DNA from: Eubacterium sp.
GTDB lineage: Bacteria; Bacillota; Clostridia; Peptostreptococcales; Anaerovoracaceae
Assembly: GCA_017533915.1 (NCBI GenBank)
Contig: JAFWHX010000020.1
Coordinates: 1 to 64,000, forward strand
Direction of reading: 5' to 3'
DNA length: 64,000 nucleotides
The number at the start of each line of letters is the position of its first letter. Within the stretch, counting starts at the first letter, position 1. A program made the position numbers and the translations under genes. The notes beneath the pieces were generated by a model. The model saw only the letters and a program-made list of their open reading frames with translations, did not search any database and was not told the origin of the DNA. Shown here in pieces: positions 15,406 to 24,134 of this stretch.

Positions 15406-15440
15406 AACAATACTATAGCATTGTTTCTGTATATAATCAA
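15406..15440 (-). promoter_or_regulatory. Promoter and palindromic operator of the DtxR-type gene
   Basis: On the minus strand TTGATT (15435-15440), a 17-bp spacer and TATAGT (15412-15417) form a promoter. The -10 element is embedded in the near-perfect 20-bp palindrome AACAATACTATAGCATTGTT (15406-15425). The site lies about 100 bp before the gene. Confidence 0.65.
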
Positions 15441-15500
15441 AGAATTTAACGATCCGTAATCGAAGTATTTCACGATTCAGACAAAGATCGTATTTACATT

Positions 15501-16448
15501 TCAGGCGAAAGAATAAAGTGCCATCAGTATGATCGCCCAGACTGGAAGCGTTATCATCGACATGAGTGTGGTCACGGCGACTCCCTGCGACATCAGTTCC
15601 GCGTTCTTATGCTCGATCGCAGCCATCGCGACTGTCATCACAGCTGTCGGAAATGCTGCAGCGTATACCAGCGTCAGCTTGCTCGCGTCGAGAAGCGGCA
15701 AGAACCATACAGCAGCGAGCGTGAGCGCGGGGATCAAAACCACATTTGCCAGGCAGCACAGCAGAAATTTGCTGTTTCCTGCCGCGCCTTTAAGATCAGA
15801 CGAGCCAAGCTGGACTCCTACGACTATCATCGAGATAGGTATGGTGGAATCTCCCATAGTGGTGAGAAAATCCATCACAGGCTCTGGCAGATCTGTATCA
15901 GTGATCAGAAGCACTATTCCGGCAAGAGTAGCCGCAAGACACGGATTGGCAAGGCTCCTCAGTATCTTCTTTATGGAGATATGCTCCTGAGCTCCCTGAT
16001 TTATCTGCAGGATGGCGCCCGAGAAGATATATACATTAAGGATTATGTTCTGGATTATGAACAGGAAGAAGATGGTATTTCCAAATATCGCCTTTGTGAT
16101 AGGGAAACCCATGAATCCGGTGTTACCAGATGTTATCATCGCCTGCAGTACTCCGCGGTCAGAATCCGGCTCATATTTCAGTGCTCTGACGAACAGATAA
16201 GAGACTGCCATCGCCGCGATATAGAATACCACAGACCCGACTGCGACCTCCCAGGCTTCGCGTACCATCGAACCAGTAAGATCCTGCGAAGCGATCGAAG
16301 AAAGCGCAAGACACGGCGTAGTCACACTTACCAGAAGACTGGAAAGATGTCCGACCGACTCCTTCGGCAGTATACCTGTCCTGTTAGCCGCAAATCCAGC
16401 CGCGATCATGGCAAAAATAACAGCTACTTTAATAAATACTTCACCCAT
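15501..16448 (-). CDS. AEC (auxin efflux carrier) family transporter
   Basis: The start MGEVFIKVAVIFAMIAAG at 16448 fits family length (315 aa). An upstream extension to 16535 is open but poorly conserved-looking. About ten hydrophobic helices are arranged in two inverted halves, with a central hydrophilic loop (NQGAQEHISIKK). SSGNTGFMGFPI-like polar breaks (here TSGNTGFMGFPITKAIF) and PTAVMTVAMA are characteristic of AEC/BASS-fold carriers, which move organic acids such as malate or other small anions. The substrate is unknown. A TACAAT box lies only about 10 bases before the start and no ribosome binding site is visible. Confidence 0.85.
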   Translation of the reverse strand: MGEVFIKVAVIFAMIAAGFAANRTGILPKESVGHLSSLLVSVTTPCLALSSIASQDLTGSMVREAWEVAVGSVVFYIAAMAVSYLFVRALKYEPDSDRGVLQAMITSGNTGFMGFPITKAIFGNTIFFLFIIQNIILNVYIFSGAILQINQGAQEHISIKKILRSLANPCLAATLAGIVLLITDTDLPEPVMDFLTTMGDSTIPISMIVVGVQLGSSDLKGAAGNSKFLLCCLANVVLIPALTLAAVWFLPLLDASKLTLVYAAAFPTAVMTVAMAAIEHKNAELMSQGVAVTTLMSMITLPVWAIILMALYSFA

Positions 16449-16495
16449 GCCATTATTGTACCATATATGGCAAATTAGTGGTAAAATACTATTAT

Positions 16496-16548
16496 GCATT
16501 GATTTGATTATACTATTACGCATTGATCTGATCATGCATTGATCTGAT
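16496..16548 (+). repeat. Three short direct repeats
   Basis: GCATTGATTTGAT at 16496 and GCATTGATCTGAT at 16520 and 16536, between the divergent AEC and rdgB genes. Confidence 0.55.
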
Positions 16549-16570
16549 GTTCCGGATTGGAGGATACTGA

Positions 16571-17191
16571 ATGGAAACTATAGTCTGTGCGTCGCATAAT
16601 CCTAATAAGGTCAAGGAGATAGCGAAGATAACCAGAGAATTCGGCTTTGATGTCATCACCAGAGATGAGGCCGGCGTGCCGCTCATGTTTGACGTGATCG
16701 AGGACGGGAAGACGTTTGCGGATAATTCGTATAAGAAGGCTTTTACGATCATGAGGATCACGGGAAAGCCTGCTATCGCGGATGACTCCGGACTTGTCGT
16801 GGACTGCCTGGATGGAGCGCCTGGGGTATGGTCTGCCAGATTCGCAGGGGAGCCTTGTGATGATGAAAAGAATAACGACAAGCTGCTCGACCTTATGAAA
16901 GACGTGCCTTATGATGAGCGCACAGCGCATTTTGTATCCTGCGTCACACTTGTTTATCCTGATGGGGAAATTGTTTCCGCTCAGGGCGAGTGTCCGGGGC
17001 ATATACTGTTCGAGAGAAGAGGGACAGGCGGATTCGGATATGATCCTCTTTTCCTGTCAGACGAGCTGGGAAAGACTTTCGCTGAGATCGATATGGAAGA
17101 GAAAAATACAGTGAGCCACAGGGCAAGGGCTCTGGCAAAGCTAGGCGAGCTGCTTAAAGAACGTGAGAACGGAGTCATGCATAATGCATAA
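16571..17191 (+). CDS. rdgB: XTP/dITP diphosphatase (RdgB/HAM1 family)
   Basis: The product is 206 aa. The N-terminal ASHNPNKVKEIAKI is the conserved nucleotide-binding S-x-N-x-x-K motif, followed by FADNSYKKA, AIADDSGLVVDCL and the FGYDPLF and SHRARAL motifs. The enzyme hydrolyses non-canonical purine triphosphates to monophosphates plus pyrophosphate and so keeps them out of DNA. GGAGG at 16559-16563 sets the start. The next gene overlaps its end by 8 bases. Confidence 0.93.
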   Translation: METIVCASHNPNKVKEIAKITREFGFDVITRDEAGVPLMFDVIEDGKTFADNSYKKAFTIMRITGKPAIADDSGLVVDCLDGAPGVWSARFAGEPCDDEKNNDKLLDLMKDVPYDERTAHFVSCVTLVYPDGEIVSAQGECPGHILFERRGTGGFGYDPLFLSDELGKTFAEIDMEEKNTVSHRARALAKLGELLKERENGVMHNA

Positions 17192-18053
17192 TGAGCACAG
17201 CAGGATACCAAAAAGAATAAAGGACATGCTCATACTCGGGCTGAGGCAGTTCTGGGATCCGTACTATCAGGGCGCGGCTGCTCAGATCACATACTTCATA
17301 CTGCTGTCTTTCGTACCTACTGTGATCATCGTTTCGCAGCTTCTTTCACTTCTTAATATCAACCCAACGGACATAGATTACATAATCGACAGGATGGCGG
17401 ATCCCGGAACGGGGAAACTTCTCAAAAGACTCTTCAGCACGACACTTAATACAGGGAACAACCTGATACTTGTCGCAACGGCTCTGTGGGCTTCATCAAG
17501 GATGCAGTTCGCAATGATGAAGATAGCCAACTATATATATACAAACGGCCGGACGACAGGCGACTTCATCAAGGAGCGCGCAAGGTCGATAATGAACATG
17601 TCGCTTACAGTGTTCATATTTGCCTTTATAGCAGTGATCCTGATCAACGGACCGGTAATAATCGATATGCTGTTTGACAATCTGTTCCAGTGGGAGAGCA
17701 TAAACAAGGCATGGATGATCCTAAGATGGCCTGTATCCGGACTTTTGTACTTCCTGCTGGTACTGTATAATTACTGGACACTTCCGAATTATAAGCTGAG
17801 AATAAAAAGACTTACACTGGGAGATATATTCCCCGGAAGCGTTTTTGCTGCGATAGGGATGTTAATAGTGACATACTTATATTCGCTGTACGTCAGCACC
17901 GCAAATCTCAGCGCGATCTACGGGGCGCTCGCATCTGTAGTCGCACTCATGTTCTGGTTCTATCTTCTTTCAAACGTAATGATCTTTGGGATGATGTTTA
18001 ACAAAGCCTGGATGGATGCGCGGGACATAGAAGCCCGTGAGGCTGGACGATAA
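17184..18053 (+). CDS. YihY/BrkB family integral membrane protein
   Basis: ATG 17184 (ACGGAG at 17170-17175) is preferred to an earlier in-frame ATG at 17163. The 289-aa protein has about six transmembrane helices. Family marks are the AAAQITYFILLSFVPTVI start of helix 1, ALWASSRMQFAMMKIANYIY, and LYSLYVSTANLSAIYGALAS before the last helices. BrkB/YihY proteins were once annotated as ribonuclease BN; their true role is unknown, with transport or envelope functions suggested. It overlaps rdgB and is probably cotranscribed. Confidence 0.9.
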   Translation: MHNEHSRIPKRIKDMLILGLRQFWDPYYQGAAAQITYFILLSFVPTVIIVSQLLSLLNINPTDIDYIIDRMADPGTGKLLKRLFSTTLNTGNNLILVATALWASSRMQFAMMKIANYIYTNGRTTGDFIKERARSIMNMSLTVFIFAFIAVILINGPVIIDMLFDNLFQWESINKAWMILRWPVSGLLYFLLVLYNYWTLPNYKLRIKRLTLGDIFPGSVFAAIGMLIVTYLYSLYVSTANLSAIYGALASVVALMFWFYLLSNVMIFGMMFNKAWMDARDIEAREAGR

Positions 18054-18178
18054 GAGAGCCCGCATAAAGCTCTGTATGACTGTAACATTTGAGCTGGATA
18101 ATTATGTATGACCTTATCATGTGAACTGAATAAAACAATGTAAAGATTTTGATGATGTGAATAGAAAGGATGTATCTC

Positions 18179-19069
18179 ATGAAGAAAATGCTTGTGATCA
18201 TGAATCCGTTTGCAGGAACTAGGCAGGCTAATAAGTATCTTGCAGGTATACTTGATATATTCTGCAAGGGCGGATACGACGTGAATATTGCGATGACGCA
18301 GAAAGCCGGCGACGGCATAAAGATCGCTGAAGAGCGTGCAGCGGAGAATGACATGATCGTAGCGATCGGAGGAGACGGAACGTTTAATGAAGTTGTTGCA
18401 GGCGTGCTGAACACCGGATCAGATACCCCGATCGGATACGTGCCGGGCGGGACTACGAACGACTTCGCTACGAGCGTAGGTCTCAACACTTCGACGCTCG
18501 AAGCAGCGCAAAGCATTATTTCAGGCCGTAAGCAGCGATTCGATATAGGAGAGTTCAACGGGCGCTACTTTTCATATGTCGCTTCATTCGGCGCATTCAC
18601 GAGCACGGCATATAATGTGCCGCAGGATCTCAAGAACGCTATCGGGCACGCCGCGTATGTGCTGAGCGGCATCACGGATGTCGTGAACATCAAACCGCTG
18701 CATCTGAAGGTGAGCAGCGAAGGTTATACATATGAAGACGATTACATCTTCGGCGCGATCTGTAATTCGACATCCATGGGCGGCATCATAAATCTCAAGT
18801 CGTCGGATGTGGACATGAATGACGGCCTGTTTGAGGTGATGCTCATCAAAGCTCCTAAGGATATCATCGACCTGCAGTCGATCATTTTCGCGCTTTCCAC
18901 TCAGTCATACAACGAATGCGAGCAGATATCATTCTTCTCGAGCGCAAAAGTGAATATAGAGGCGCCGGCAGATATGCCATGGACTCTCGACGGAGAATAC
19001 CAGGAGCCTTGCATCAAGGTAGCAATCAACAACGTTTACAATGCTATACAGCTCATGCTGCCTGCTTAG
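18179..19069 (+). CDS. Diacylglycerol/sphingosine-kinase-like lipid kinase (DagK/YegS family)
   Basis: ATG 18179 has AGAAAGGA eight bases upstream; ATG 18170 overlaps that site and is less likely. The 296-aa protein has IMNPFAGTRQANK at the start, the nucleotide-binding AIGGDGTFNEVVAG and the YVPGGTTNDFATSVG motif of the DAGK catalytic domain. The C-terminal beta domain ends with DMPWTLDGEYQ. These kinases phosphorylate diacylglycerol or related lipids using ATP at the membrane, recycling DAG made during lipoteichoic acid synthesis. It is a single gene followed by a terminator at 19101-19132. Confidence 0.9.
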   Translation: MKKMLVIMNPFAGTRQANKYLAGILDIFCKGGYDVNIAMTQKAGDGIKIAEERAAENDMIVAIGGDGTFNEVVAGVLNTGSDTPIGYVPGGTTNDFATSVGLNTSTLEAAQSIISGRKQRFDIGEFNGRYFSYVASFGAFTSTAYNVPQDLKNAIGHAAYVLSGITDVVNIKPLHLKVSSEGYTYEDDYIFGAICNSTSMGGIINLKSSDVDMNDGLFEVMLIKAPKDIIDLQSIIFALSTQSYNECEQISFFSSAKVNIEAPADMPWTLDGEYQEPCIKVAINNVYNAIQLMLPA

Positions 19070-19100
19070 ACAGACGGATAAATAGAATTGTTTGAGGGGC

Positions 19101-19132
19101 GGTGAGGTCTTTGTGACCGCACCACTTTTTTT
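19101..19132 (+). terminator. Terminator after the lipid kinase gene
   Basis: GGTGAGGTC and GACCGCACC pair with one mismatch around TTTGT and are followed by a T7 run. Confidence 0.75.
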
Positions 19133-19192
19133 GATGTCAGAAAGAGTGGGCTGGTTCGATGTGAAGTGTTTGTGAAGAATAGGGCCATCAGG

Positions 19193-19221
19193 TTGACTGA
19201 AAACCAGTTTTGAATTACAAT
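19193..19221 (+). promoter_or_regulatory. Sigma-A promoter of the NlpC/P60 gene
   Basis: TTGACT, a 17-bp spacer and TACAAT, leaving an untranslated leader of about 85 bases. Confidence 0.75.
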
Positions 19222-19311
19222 ATGTTTAATTGTGAAGAAATGTTAAGAAAAACGGCGAAGAGCACGATACTGTGAAGTGATCTGCCGCGCTGTCATCATA
19301 AGCTGATACAC

Positions 19312-20376
19312 ATGAGATTTCTGAAAGATCTGAAAATAGAAAGCCATATTCCTGAGTGTGCGTTCGTTCTTGCGGTCGCAACTCTTCTTTTGCTTGCAGA
19401 GCTTTCGACGAGTTCTTATGCTCAGGTCGCTTACTATGCGCTGACAGCCGGCGACGAAGTGATCGCGCTTGTCCGCTCAGAAGATGAGGCCGGCGAAGCG
19501 ATAGAAAAAGCTGAGCATCATTACGTGAGCGATGAGGCAGAAGACGTCTCGGTCAGCGCAGAGCCTTCGATAGCTGTCGAGCAGAAGCAATACGGGATAC
19601 TGACAGCTCCGCGGGCAGCTTCCACAGATGACGCCGCAAAGAAGATCATCAAAAACGCCGAGAGCTCTGATCCTGATGTTCAGATCAGAACAACAGAAAC
19701 GATCACAGAACCTCGCAGTATAGATTTTGATACTGTGGAGAAGGAGTCAGACGAGCTTATAGAGGACGCCGTTGCCGTCAGCTCTGCCGGAGTTAAGGGC
19801 GAGGAAATGGTCACGAGAAGCGTGATGACGCTGAACGGAGAGGAGATCTCATCCGAAGAGATAGATTCAGAAGTTGTCAGCGAGCCGGAGCCTGAGGTCA
19901 TCCTGACCGGGACAAGGAAAGATGATCAGGAGGACAGCGCAGAGAATGCCGGGTCCGCAGCAAGAGCATTCCACGTCGAGAGAAACAGCGACGGAAAGAC
20001 TTTCCATGGAGACCTTTCCGGGAAGGAGATGGGTCAGAAAGTCGCGGAATATGCGCTCAACTTCGTCGGGAATCCATATGTGTGGGGAGGTGAGAGCCTG
20101 GAAAAAGGCGCAGACTGCTCGGGATTCACACTGGCGGTTTACAAGCACTTTGGGATAAACCTTCCGCATAATGCGAACACGCAGCGGAACTACGGCGCGG
20201 GGTATACACTGGCGACTGCGCGGGCAGGCGACCTGATATGCTATGACGGGCACATCGGGATCTACATCGGAAACAACCAGATCGTGCACGCCATGAATGA
20301 ACAGAATGGAATGACGGTATCGACGATAGGCTACAATCACAAGACGATACTCGGAGTAAGAAGATTCTTTGACTGA
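19312..20376 (+). CDS. Secreted NlpC/P60 (C40) peptidoglycan endopeptidase
   Basis: The product is 354 aa. An N-terminal hydrophobic segment (about 17-37) is a signal peptide or anchor. The middle is acidic and low in complexity, with a region around residues 155-200 that looks like a G5-type domain. The C-terminal NlpC/P60 domain begins near residue 240 with NPYVWGGESLEKGADCSGF. The catalytic residues are Cys269, His314 (DGHIGIYIG) and His326 (IVHAMNE). Such enzymes cut the D-gamma-Glu to diamino acid bond in wall peptides, in growth or cell separation. It is monocistronic with a strong promoter. Confidence 0.87.
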   Translation: MRFLKDLKIESHIPECAFVLAVATLLLLAELSTSSYAQVAYYALTAGDEVIALVRSEDEAGEAIEKAEHHYVSDEAEDVSVSAEPSIAVEQKQYGILTAPRAASTDDAAKKIIKNAESSDPDVQIRTTETITEPRSIDFDTVEKESDELIEDAVAVSSAGVKGEEMVTRSVMTLNGEEISSEEIDSEVVSEPEPEVILTGTRKDDQEDSAENAGSAARAFHVERNSDGKTFHGDLSGKEMGQKVAEYALNFVGNPYVWGGESLEKGADCSGFTLAVYKHFGINLPHNANTQRNYGAGYTLATARAGDLICYDGHIGIYIGNNQIVHAMNEQNGMTVSTIGYNHKTILGVRRFFD

Positions 20377-20423
20377 AGAACATGACAGTCAGAGAATCTT
20401 TTACTATATGATATCAGATTTAG

Positions 20424-21083
20424 TTATATATTCTGCAGCACCCGTACTTTTGTAATACCGTCAACGTGCGGGATGTGGGTGACAGGTTCACGAAGTGCGA
20501 CAAGAGCCAGGCCGTGCGATCCGGAAAGCCCGCCCGAGATCGCTCGGACATCAAGGCCGCTGAACATCATCGCTGCGAGCAGGATCGGATCGTCTATACC
20601 TTTCATCATTATGACGATCCTGCTCATATCATCTCCAAACGGTCCTAGATCGATACCAGGAAATCCAGTCTCACCGTTCACATTCCCGTTTTCAATAAAA
20701 TCACGAACAGCGGCCACGATAGCGATAACATCACTGTGATCTCCGCTGTCACTGTAGTCGCAGATACCATCATCGCTGTAATCAGATCGGTTCTCAGCCG
20801 GATCATCGGCGATCTTGCCGTCCGCTGGATCGTGTGTACGTCCGAATACTGCAATACCGCGGTCAGCGCAAAATTCCAGAGTACTATCGGGCAAGCCGTT
20901 CTCTGTCAGGTCACAGACCGCAAACAAAAGCTTACTGTCTGGGATCTCTGCTTCTTCCGTACCGCAGACAACAAGCACATTCGTCTGAAACAGGTCATCT
21001 GTCAAAGTATACTTTTCTCCAAACAGTTCTCTTATTTTTTCAGAATCGTTATTACCGCCAGAAACAGCAAGGTTATACATCAC
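20424..21083 (-). CDS. Shortened SerA-like protein lacking the NAD-binding domain
   Basis: The product is 219 aa. Residues 1-90 resemble the N-terminal part of D-3-phosphoglycerate dehydrogenase (LFAVCDLTENGLPDSTLEFCADRGIAVFG, shown here only in short form as LPDSTLEFCADRGIAVF). An acidic linker (about 90-125) stands where the Rossmann NAD domain should be. Then IVAAVRDFIENGNVNGETGF resembles the segment joining the NAD domain to the ACT domain of SerA. The remainder has ACT-like features. No GxGxxG motif or catalytic Arg/Glu/His is present, so it cannot be a dehydrogenase. It could be a ligand-sensing remnant or a distinct family; assignment is tentative. Confidence 0.45.
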   Translation of the reverse strand: MMYNLAVSGGNNDSEKIRELFGEKYTLTDDLFQTNVLVVCGTEEAEIPDSKLLFAVCDLTENGLPDSTLEFCADRGIAVFGRTHDPADGKIADDPAENRSDYSDDGICDYSDSGDHSDVIAIVAAVRDFIENGNVNGETGFPGIDLGPFGDDMSRIVIMMKGIDDPILLAAMMFSGLDVRAISGGLSGSHGLALVALREPVTHIPHVDGITKVRVLQNI

Positions 21084-21161
21084 TCGTCCTCCTGTATATC
21101 ACTGATAATTATTGTACCACTGATGATAAGAACGTGGACAAGAATATATGATATATGTATG

Positions 21162-21250
21162 TTGAATGTTTTTGATGCATGAATAATATATGGCCGGATG
21201 CATTCATATTGTCTGGTCAGCCAAATGATTTTTGAATGTTTTGATGCATG
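21162..21250 (+). repeat. Imperfect direct repeats in a 269-bp intergenic
   Basis: TTGAATGTTTTTGATGCATG (21162) recurs at 21232 with one T deleted. GTCTGGTCAGCC and GCCTGATCAGCC also recur after each copy. The region lies between divergent genes. Confidence 0.5.
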
Positions 21251-21352
21251 CATATCGCCTGATCAGCCTTGAAGTGGATCGACTGATATGGTAAAGTGAA
21301 GTCAGGTTTTGACTGATCGATATAATGAAAGAAAGGGATCCGGCGCCGCTGC

Positions 21353-22603
21353 ATGAGTGCCGGACCAGATGTGAGGGCAATGGCAGGCAAGGAAAGAGAC
21401 TACATGTTCGACACGTTCAGGGGACTCCTGATGCTGTCGATCCCGATCTCACATTTTACAAAAATGACGGGGAATTTGTATTCGTCGCTATACCTGGGCG
21501 GCGGGTTCCCAAAGGAAACACTTTTTGGATTCATGTACATCACGATAAATGTTTTCGTGATGCAGGCATTCATGTTCCTGTCAGGATACTTCTCAAAAAA
21601 GCCTGAAAGGGCGAGGGAGACGGCATTCTCAACTTTTATGTGGCCATATCTTGTGTTCACATTCATCTATTTCCTGATAAGATTCGCTTTCTTTGGCTCG
21701 TCGCATCTGACTTTCCTGTCGCCGCCATTCGCGTTATGGTTCCTGTTCTCACTTTTCTTCTACAGATATTTCCTTGTAGACATGGTGAAGTTCAAGTGGC
21801 TGCTCCCTGTTGCGATCGTGCTCGGACTCCTGGCAGGACAGGTAGAAGAATGGAGCGATTTCCTTGCGCTAGGACGTACGATGTCTTATTTCGCATCTTT
21901 CCTGATCGGCTATTACTGCTCGCCTGCTCGCCTCAGATGGTGTCAGAAGCTGCGTGAGCATAAAGTTATGCTCGTGATGCTCGGGGTATTCCTCGTCGCG
22001 TTCTCGATAATGCTGTGCTTTATAGGGCCAAATGTTGGATGGTATCTTCTCCGTGAATCATATCACAGCTTCAAGATCACCTGGTGGCAGGATATCGTGA
22101 TGCGTGCGGTGATACTGGTGATATCATGCCTGTGGATCATATTCTGCGTGAACGTGATCCCGTCCAAAAAAGGCTTTCTGGCGTATGTCGGAGCCAACAC
22201 GATGCCGGTCTATATGTTCCATCTGACGTTAAGATATGTGATCCAGTTCTACGGCTCATACATTGCGTTTATCGGCTGTCTGATCGTGGCATGGCTCGGC
22301 ATTATCAGCCTGATCTACAAGAAGGGCAGCATAAGCAAAGCTGTGTATGTTTTCCTGGAGCTCGCTTCGATCGCCGGATTCATCGCATTGTTTGCTTCAG
22401 GCGTTCTGCAGCCACTTTACGGAGGCTGCCCGGAAAATATCTATCTGGCGTATCTGATCTGCTACGGCGGCGCGATAATCTGCGGAGTATCTTTTGTGAC
22501 TCCGTTCTGGGTCAACCTGTACGACTTCCTGATCAACGGCACGAACAAGCTGCCGCAGATCACGAAGTGGCTGAAAGGACCGGATTGCGGAGAAGAACAA
22601 TAA
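21353..22603 (+). CDS. Acyltransferase family 3 membrane protein (O-acetyltransferase, NolL/OatA-like)
   Basis: The product is 416 aa. The RDYMFDTFRGLLML motif near residue 15 is the conserved R-x-x-x-x-D-x-x-R-G start of acyltransferase-3 proteins. About ten transmembrane helices follow, with the conserved HFTKM histidine in helix 1 and FMFLSGYF between helices 2 and 3. Such proteins acylate extracellular sugars or lipids, for example fucose 4-O-acetylation or peptidoglycan O-acetylation. The acceptor is unknown. There is no attached SGNH domain. A later start at ATG 21380 is possible, because the ribosome binding site is weak for both. Confidence 0.83.
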   Translation: MSAGPDVRAMAGKERDYMFDTFRGLLMLSIPISHFTKMTGNLYSSLYLGGGFPKETLFGFMYITINVFVMQAFMFLSGYFSKKPERARETAFSTFMWPYLVFTFIYFLIRFAFFGSSHLTFLSPPFALWFLFSLFFYRYFLVDMVKFKWLLPVAIVLGLLAGQVEEWSDFLALGRTMSYFASFLIGYYCSPARLRWCQKLREHKVMLVMLGVFLVAFSIMLCFIGPNVGWYLLRESYHSFKITWWQDIVMRAVILVISCLWIIFCVNVIPSKKGFLAYVGANTMPVYMFHLTLRYVIQFYGSYIAFIGCLIVAWLGIISLIYKKGSISKAVYVFLELASIAGFIALFASGVLQPLYGGCPENIYLAYLICYGGAIICGVSFVTPFWVNLYDFLINGTNKLPQITKWLKGPDCGEEQ

Positions 22604-22737
22604 GCTTAAAGCTAAAGATCATAAGTCAGCAAGAGGCATAGCATCATTACGTCATCGCGTCATCGCATGAACAGCGGTATAAGTGCTGTGTGAAGGCAAG
22701 ATCCTACATGGAGACGATAGTTTACCGGATATAATAT

Positions 22738-23943
22738 ATGGTTAATGATAGAAACGACAAAAGAAAAGGCGTGCTGATAGTTGTCAGCGCGCTTTTTGCG
22801 CTTTTTGCAGCGGCAATCCTGATATTTGCATTAGCGTCAGGAAACAGCGGGGCATCAGCCGCGCAGTCGCTTAAAAACAAAATAACAAGCAGCATCCCGT
22901 TTCTTAACAAAAGCAGTGCCAGAGAAGTCTCATTCTTTATGGAGAACGGCAGAGGCACGTATAATCTGGTCGAATTGTCCATACCGGCTGGCGGTACGAG
23001 CAGTATGAAAAGCAATACGAATGACAATGACCTGATGCCGGTGGTTTTGATGGCTCACGGCTTTGCAGGCACTCTTCACAGCGGTGGAGCTTCAGAGCTT
23101 GGAGCACGGCTGGCAGAAAAAGGCGTGCTCGCAGCACGTATAGATTTTGATCCTTATGTCAAGCCTGACAAATCGGCAGAGCAGACACATGTATACCCAC
23201 TCTCGCAGATGACTGATGACGCAGTAGAACTTCTCGACTTGATCGTGCGTGACTACGGAGGCGACCCGGATAACATCTCACTTTATGGGAGGAGCTACGG
23301 CGGCCGGCTCGTCATGAGAATGGCAAATGAATCGTCGGGCGGCTACGACTATCAAAAACTTGCTCTGGTAGCTCCTGCGGGTGACGCGGTCGCATTCAGG
23401 CGCTACCTGGGAGGAGAGAAAAAGTACAAAGAAATACGGGAAGAAGCATTCAGTGCGGCTGATAAAGCCGGCGACAATGCCGTTGCTGACAATGCCGTTG
23501 CTGACAATGCTGGCGCCGACGGTGACAATGCCGACAATGCTGGTGCTGACAATGACGATGCTGATCAAGGTACAGGCGAAAACGGTGATGATGACACCAG
23601 TAAAAACCATGATTTAGGGAAAGCAGGCAATGATGTTATTGATATAGGTGCCTTCCCGCAGAAGCTTGGGGTCTACGTAACGCCACAATGGTTCAAAGAC
23701 GTGGAATCCTACGATCCAACTGAATTCGGATGGAAGTTTGGCGACAAGCCGGTGCTCTTGTTCTATAACACGCTCGACACGGTGGTATACCCGGATACTT
23801 CTATTCGCTGCGCAGAAAGTTATAAGAATCACGAGATCGTTGAAGTCACTACAAAAGACGGCCATGGATACGAGATGGGGTATAAGCATTCAAAACTGAA
23901 GAATGAGATAATGGACAAGCTTGTCTCCTTCCTTGCTGAGTAA
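22738..23943 (+). CDS. Membrane-anchored alpha/beta hydrolase with acidic repeat insert
   Basis: The product is 401 aa. An N-terminal helix (about residues 11-33) anchors or exports it. The hydrolase core shows VVLMAHGFAGT (oxyanion region), the nucleophile elbow LYGRSYGGRLV and, near the end, DTVVYPDTS and DGHGYEMG, which supply the acid and His. Between the nucleophile and the acid, residues about 245-295 are an Asp/Asn/Ala-rich low-complexity insert encoded by tandem 15-bp repeats. The family includes esterases, lipases and dienelactone-hydrolase-like enzymes; the substrate is unknown. The catalytic domain is expected outside the membrane. Confidence 0.8.
   Translation: MVNDRNDKRKGVLIVVSALFALFAAAILIFALASGNSGASAAQSLKNKITSSIPFLNKSSAREVSFFMENGRGTYNLVELSIPAGGTSSMKSNTNDNDLMPVVLMAHGFAGTLHSGGASELGARLAEKGVLAARIDFDPYVKPDKSAEQTHVYPLSQMTDDAVELLDLIVRDYGGDPDNISLYGRSYGGRLVMRMANESSGGYDYQKLALVAPAGDAVAFRRYLGGEKKYKEIREEAFSAADKAGDNAVADNAVADNAGADGDNADNAGADNDDADQGTGENGDDDTSKNHDLGKAGNDVIDIGAFPQKLGVYVTPQWFKDVESYDPTEFGWKFGDKPVLLFYNTLDTVVYPDTSIRCAESYKNHEIVEVTTKDGHGYEMGYKHSKLKNEIMDKLVSFLAE
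23473..23568 (+). repeat. Coding tandem repeat, 15-bp unit
   Basis: GACAATGCCGTTGCT is repeated in frame with variants, encoding DNAVA/DNAGA units within the hydrolase gene. Confidence 0.75.
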
Positions 23944-23964
23944 ACACGAACAATAAGTGCGAAC

Positions 23965-24026
23965 GCCAACGCGTTTGCGAAAAAATGATTCAAAAGCCAA
24001 CGCGATTACGAAAAAACGATCCAAAA
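23965..24026 (+). repeat. Two 31-bp tandem repeats
   Basis: GCCAACGCG followed by a GCGAAAAAA-like core and CAAAA occurs at 23965 and 23996, with the start of a third copy. A second imperfect repeat series (TGGCGTGGCA, TGGCTAGGCA) follows to about 24115. It fills the space between convergent genes. Confidence 0.6.
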
Positions 24027-24134
24027 GCCAACCAAAATCTGGCTCTGGCGTGGCAATCTGGTCGACTTTGGCGTGGCAGTCCGGTTGGCTCTGGCTAGGC
24101 AGACTGCCCGCATCCCTGCCACTAACAAAACCGT

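Noticed and set aside
15609..16478. 289-codon plus-strand open frame opposite the AEC transporter
   Set aside because: It is Arg/His/Tyr-rich without hydrophobic segments, antisense to a transporter with clear helices.
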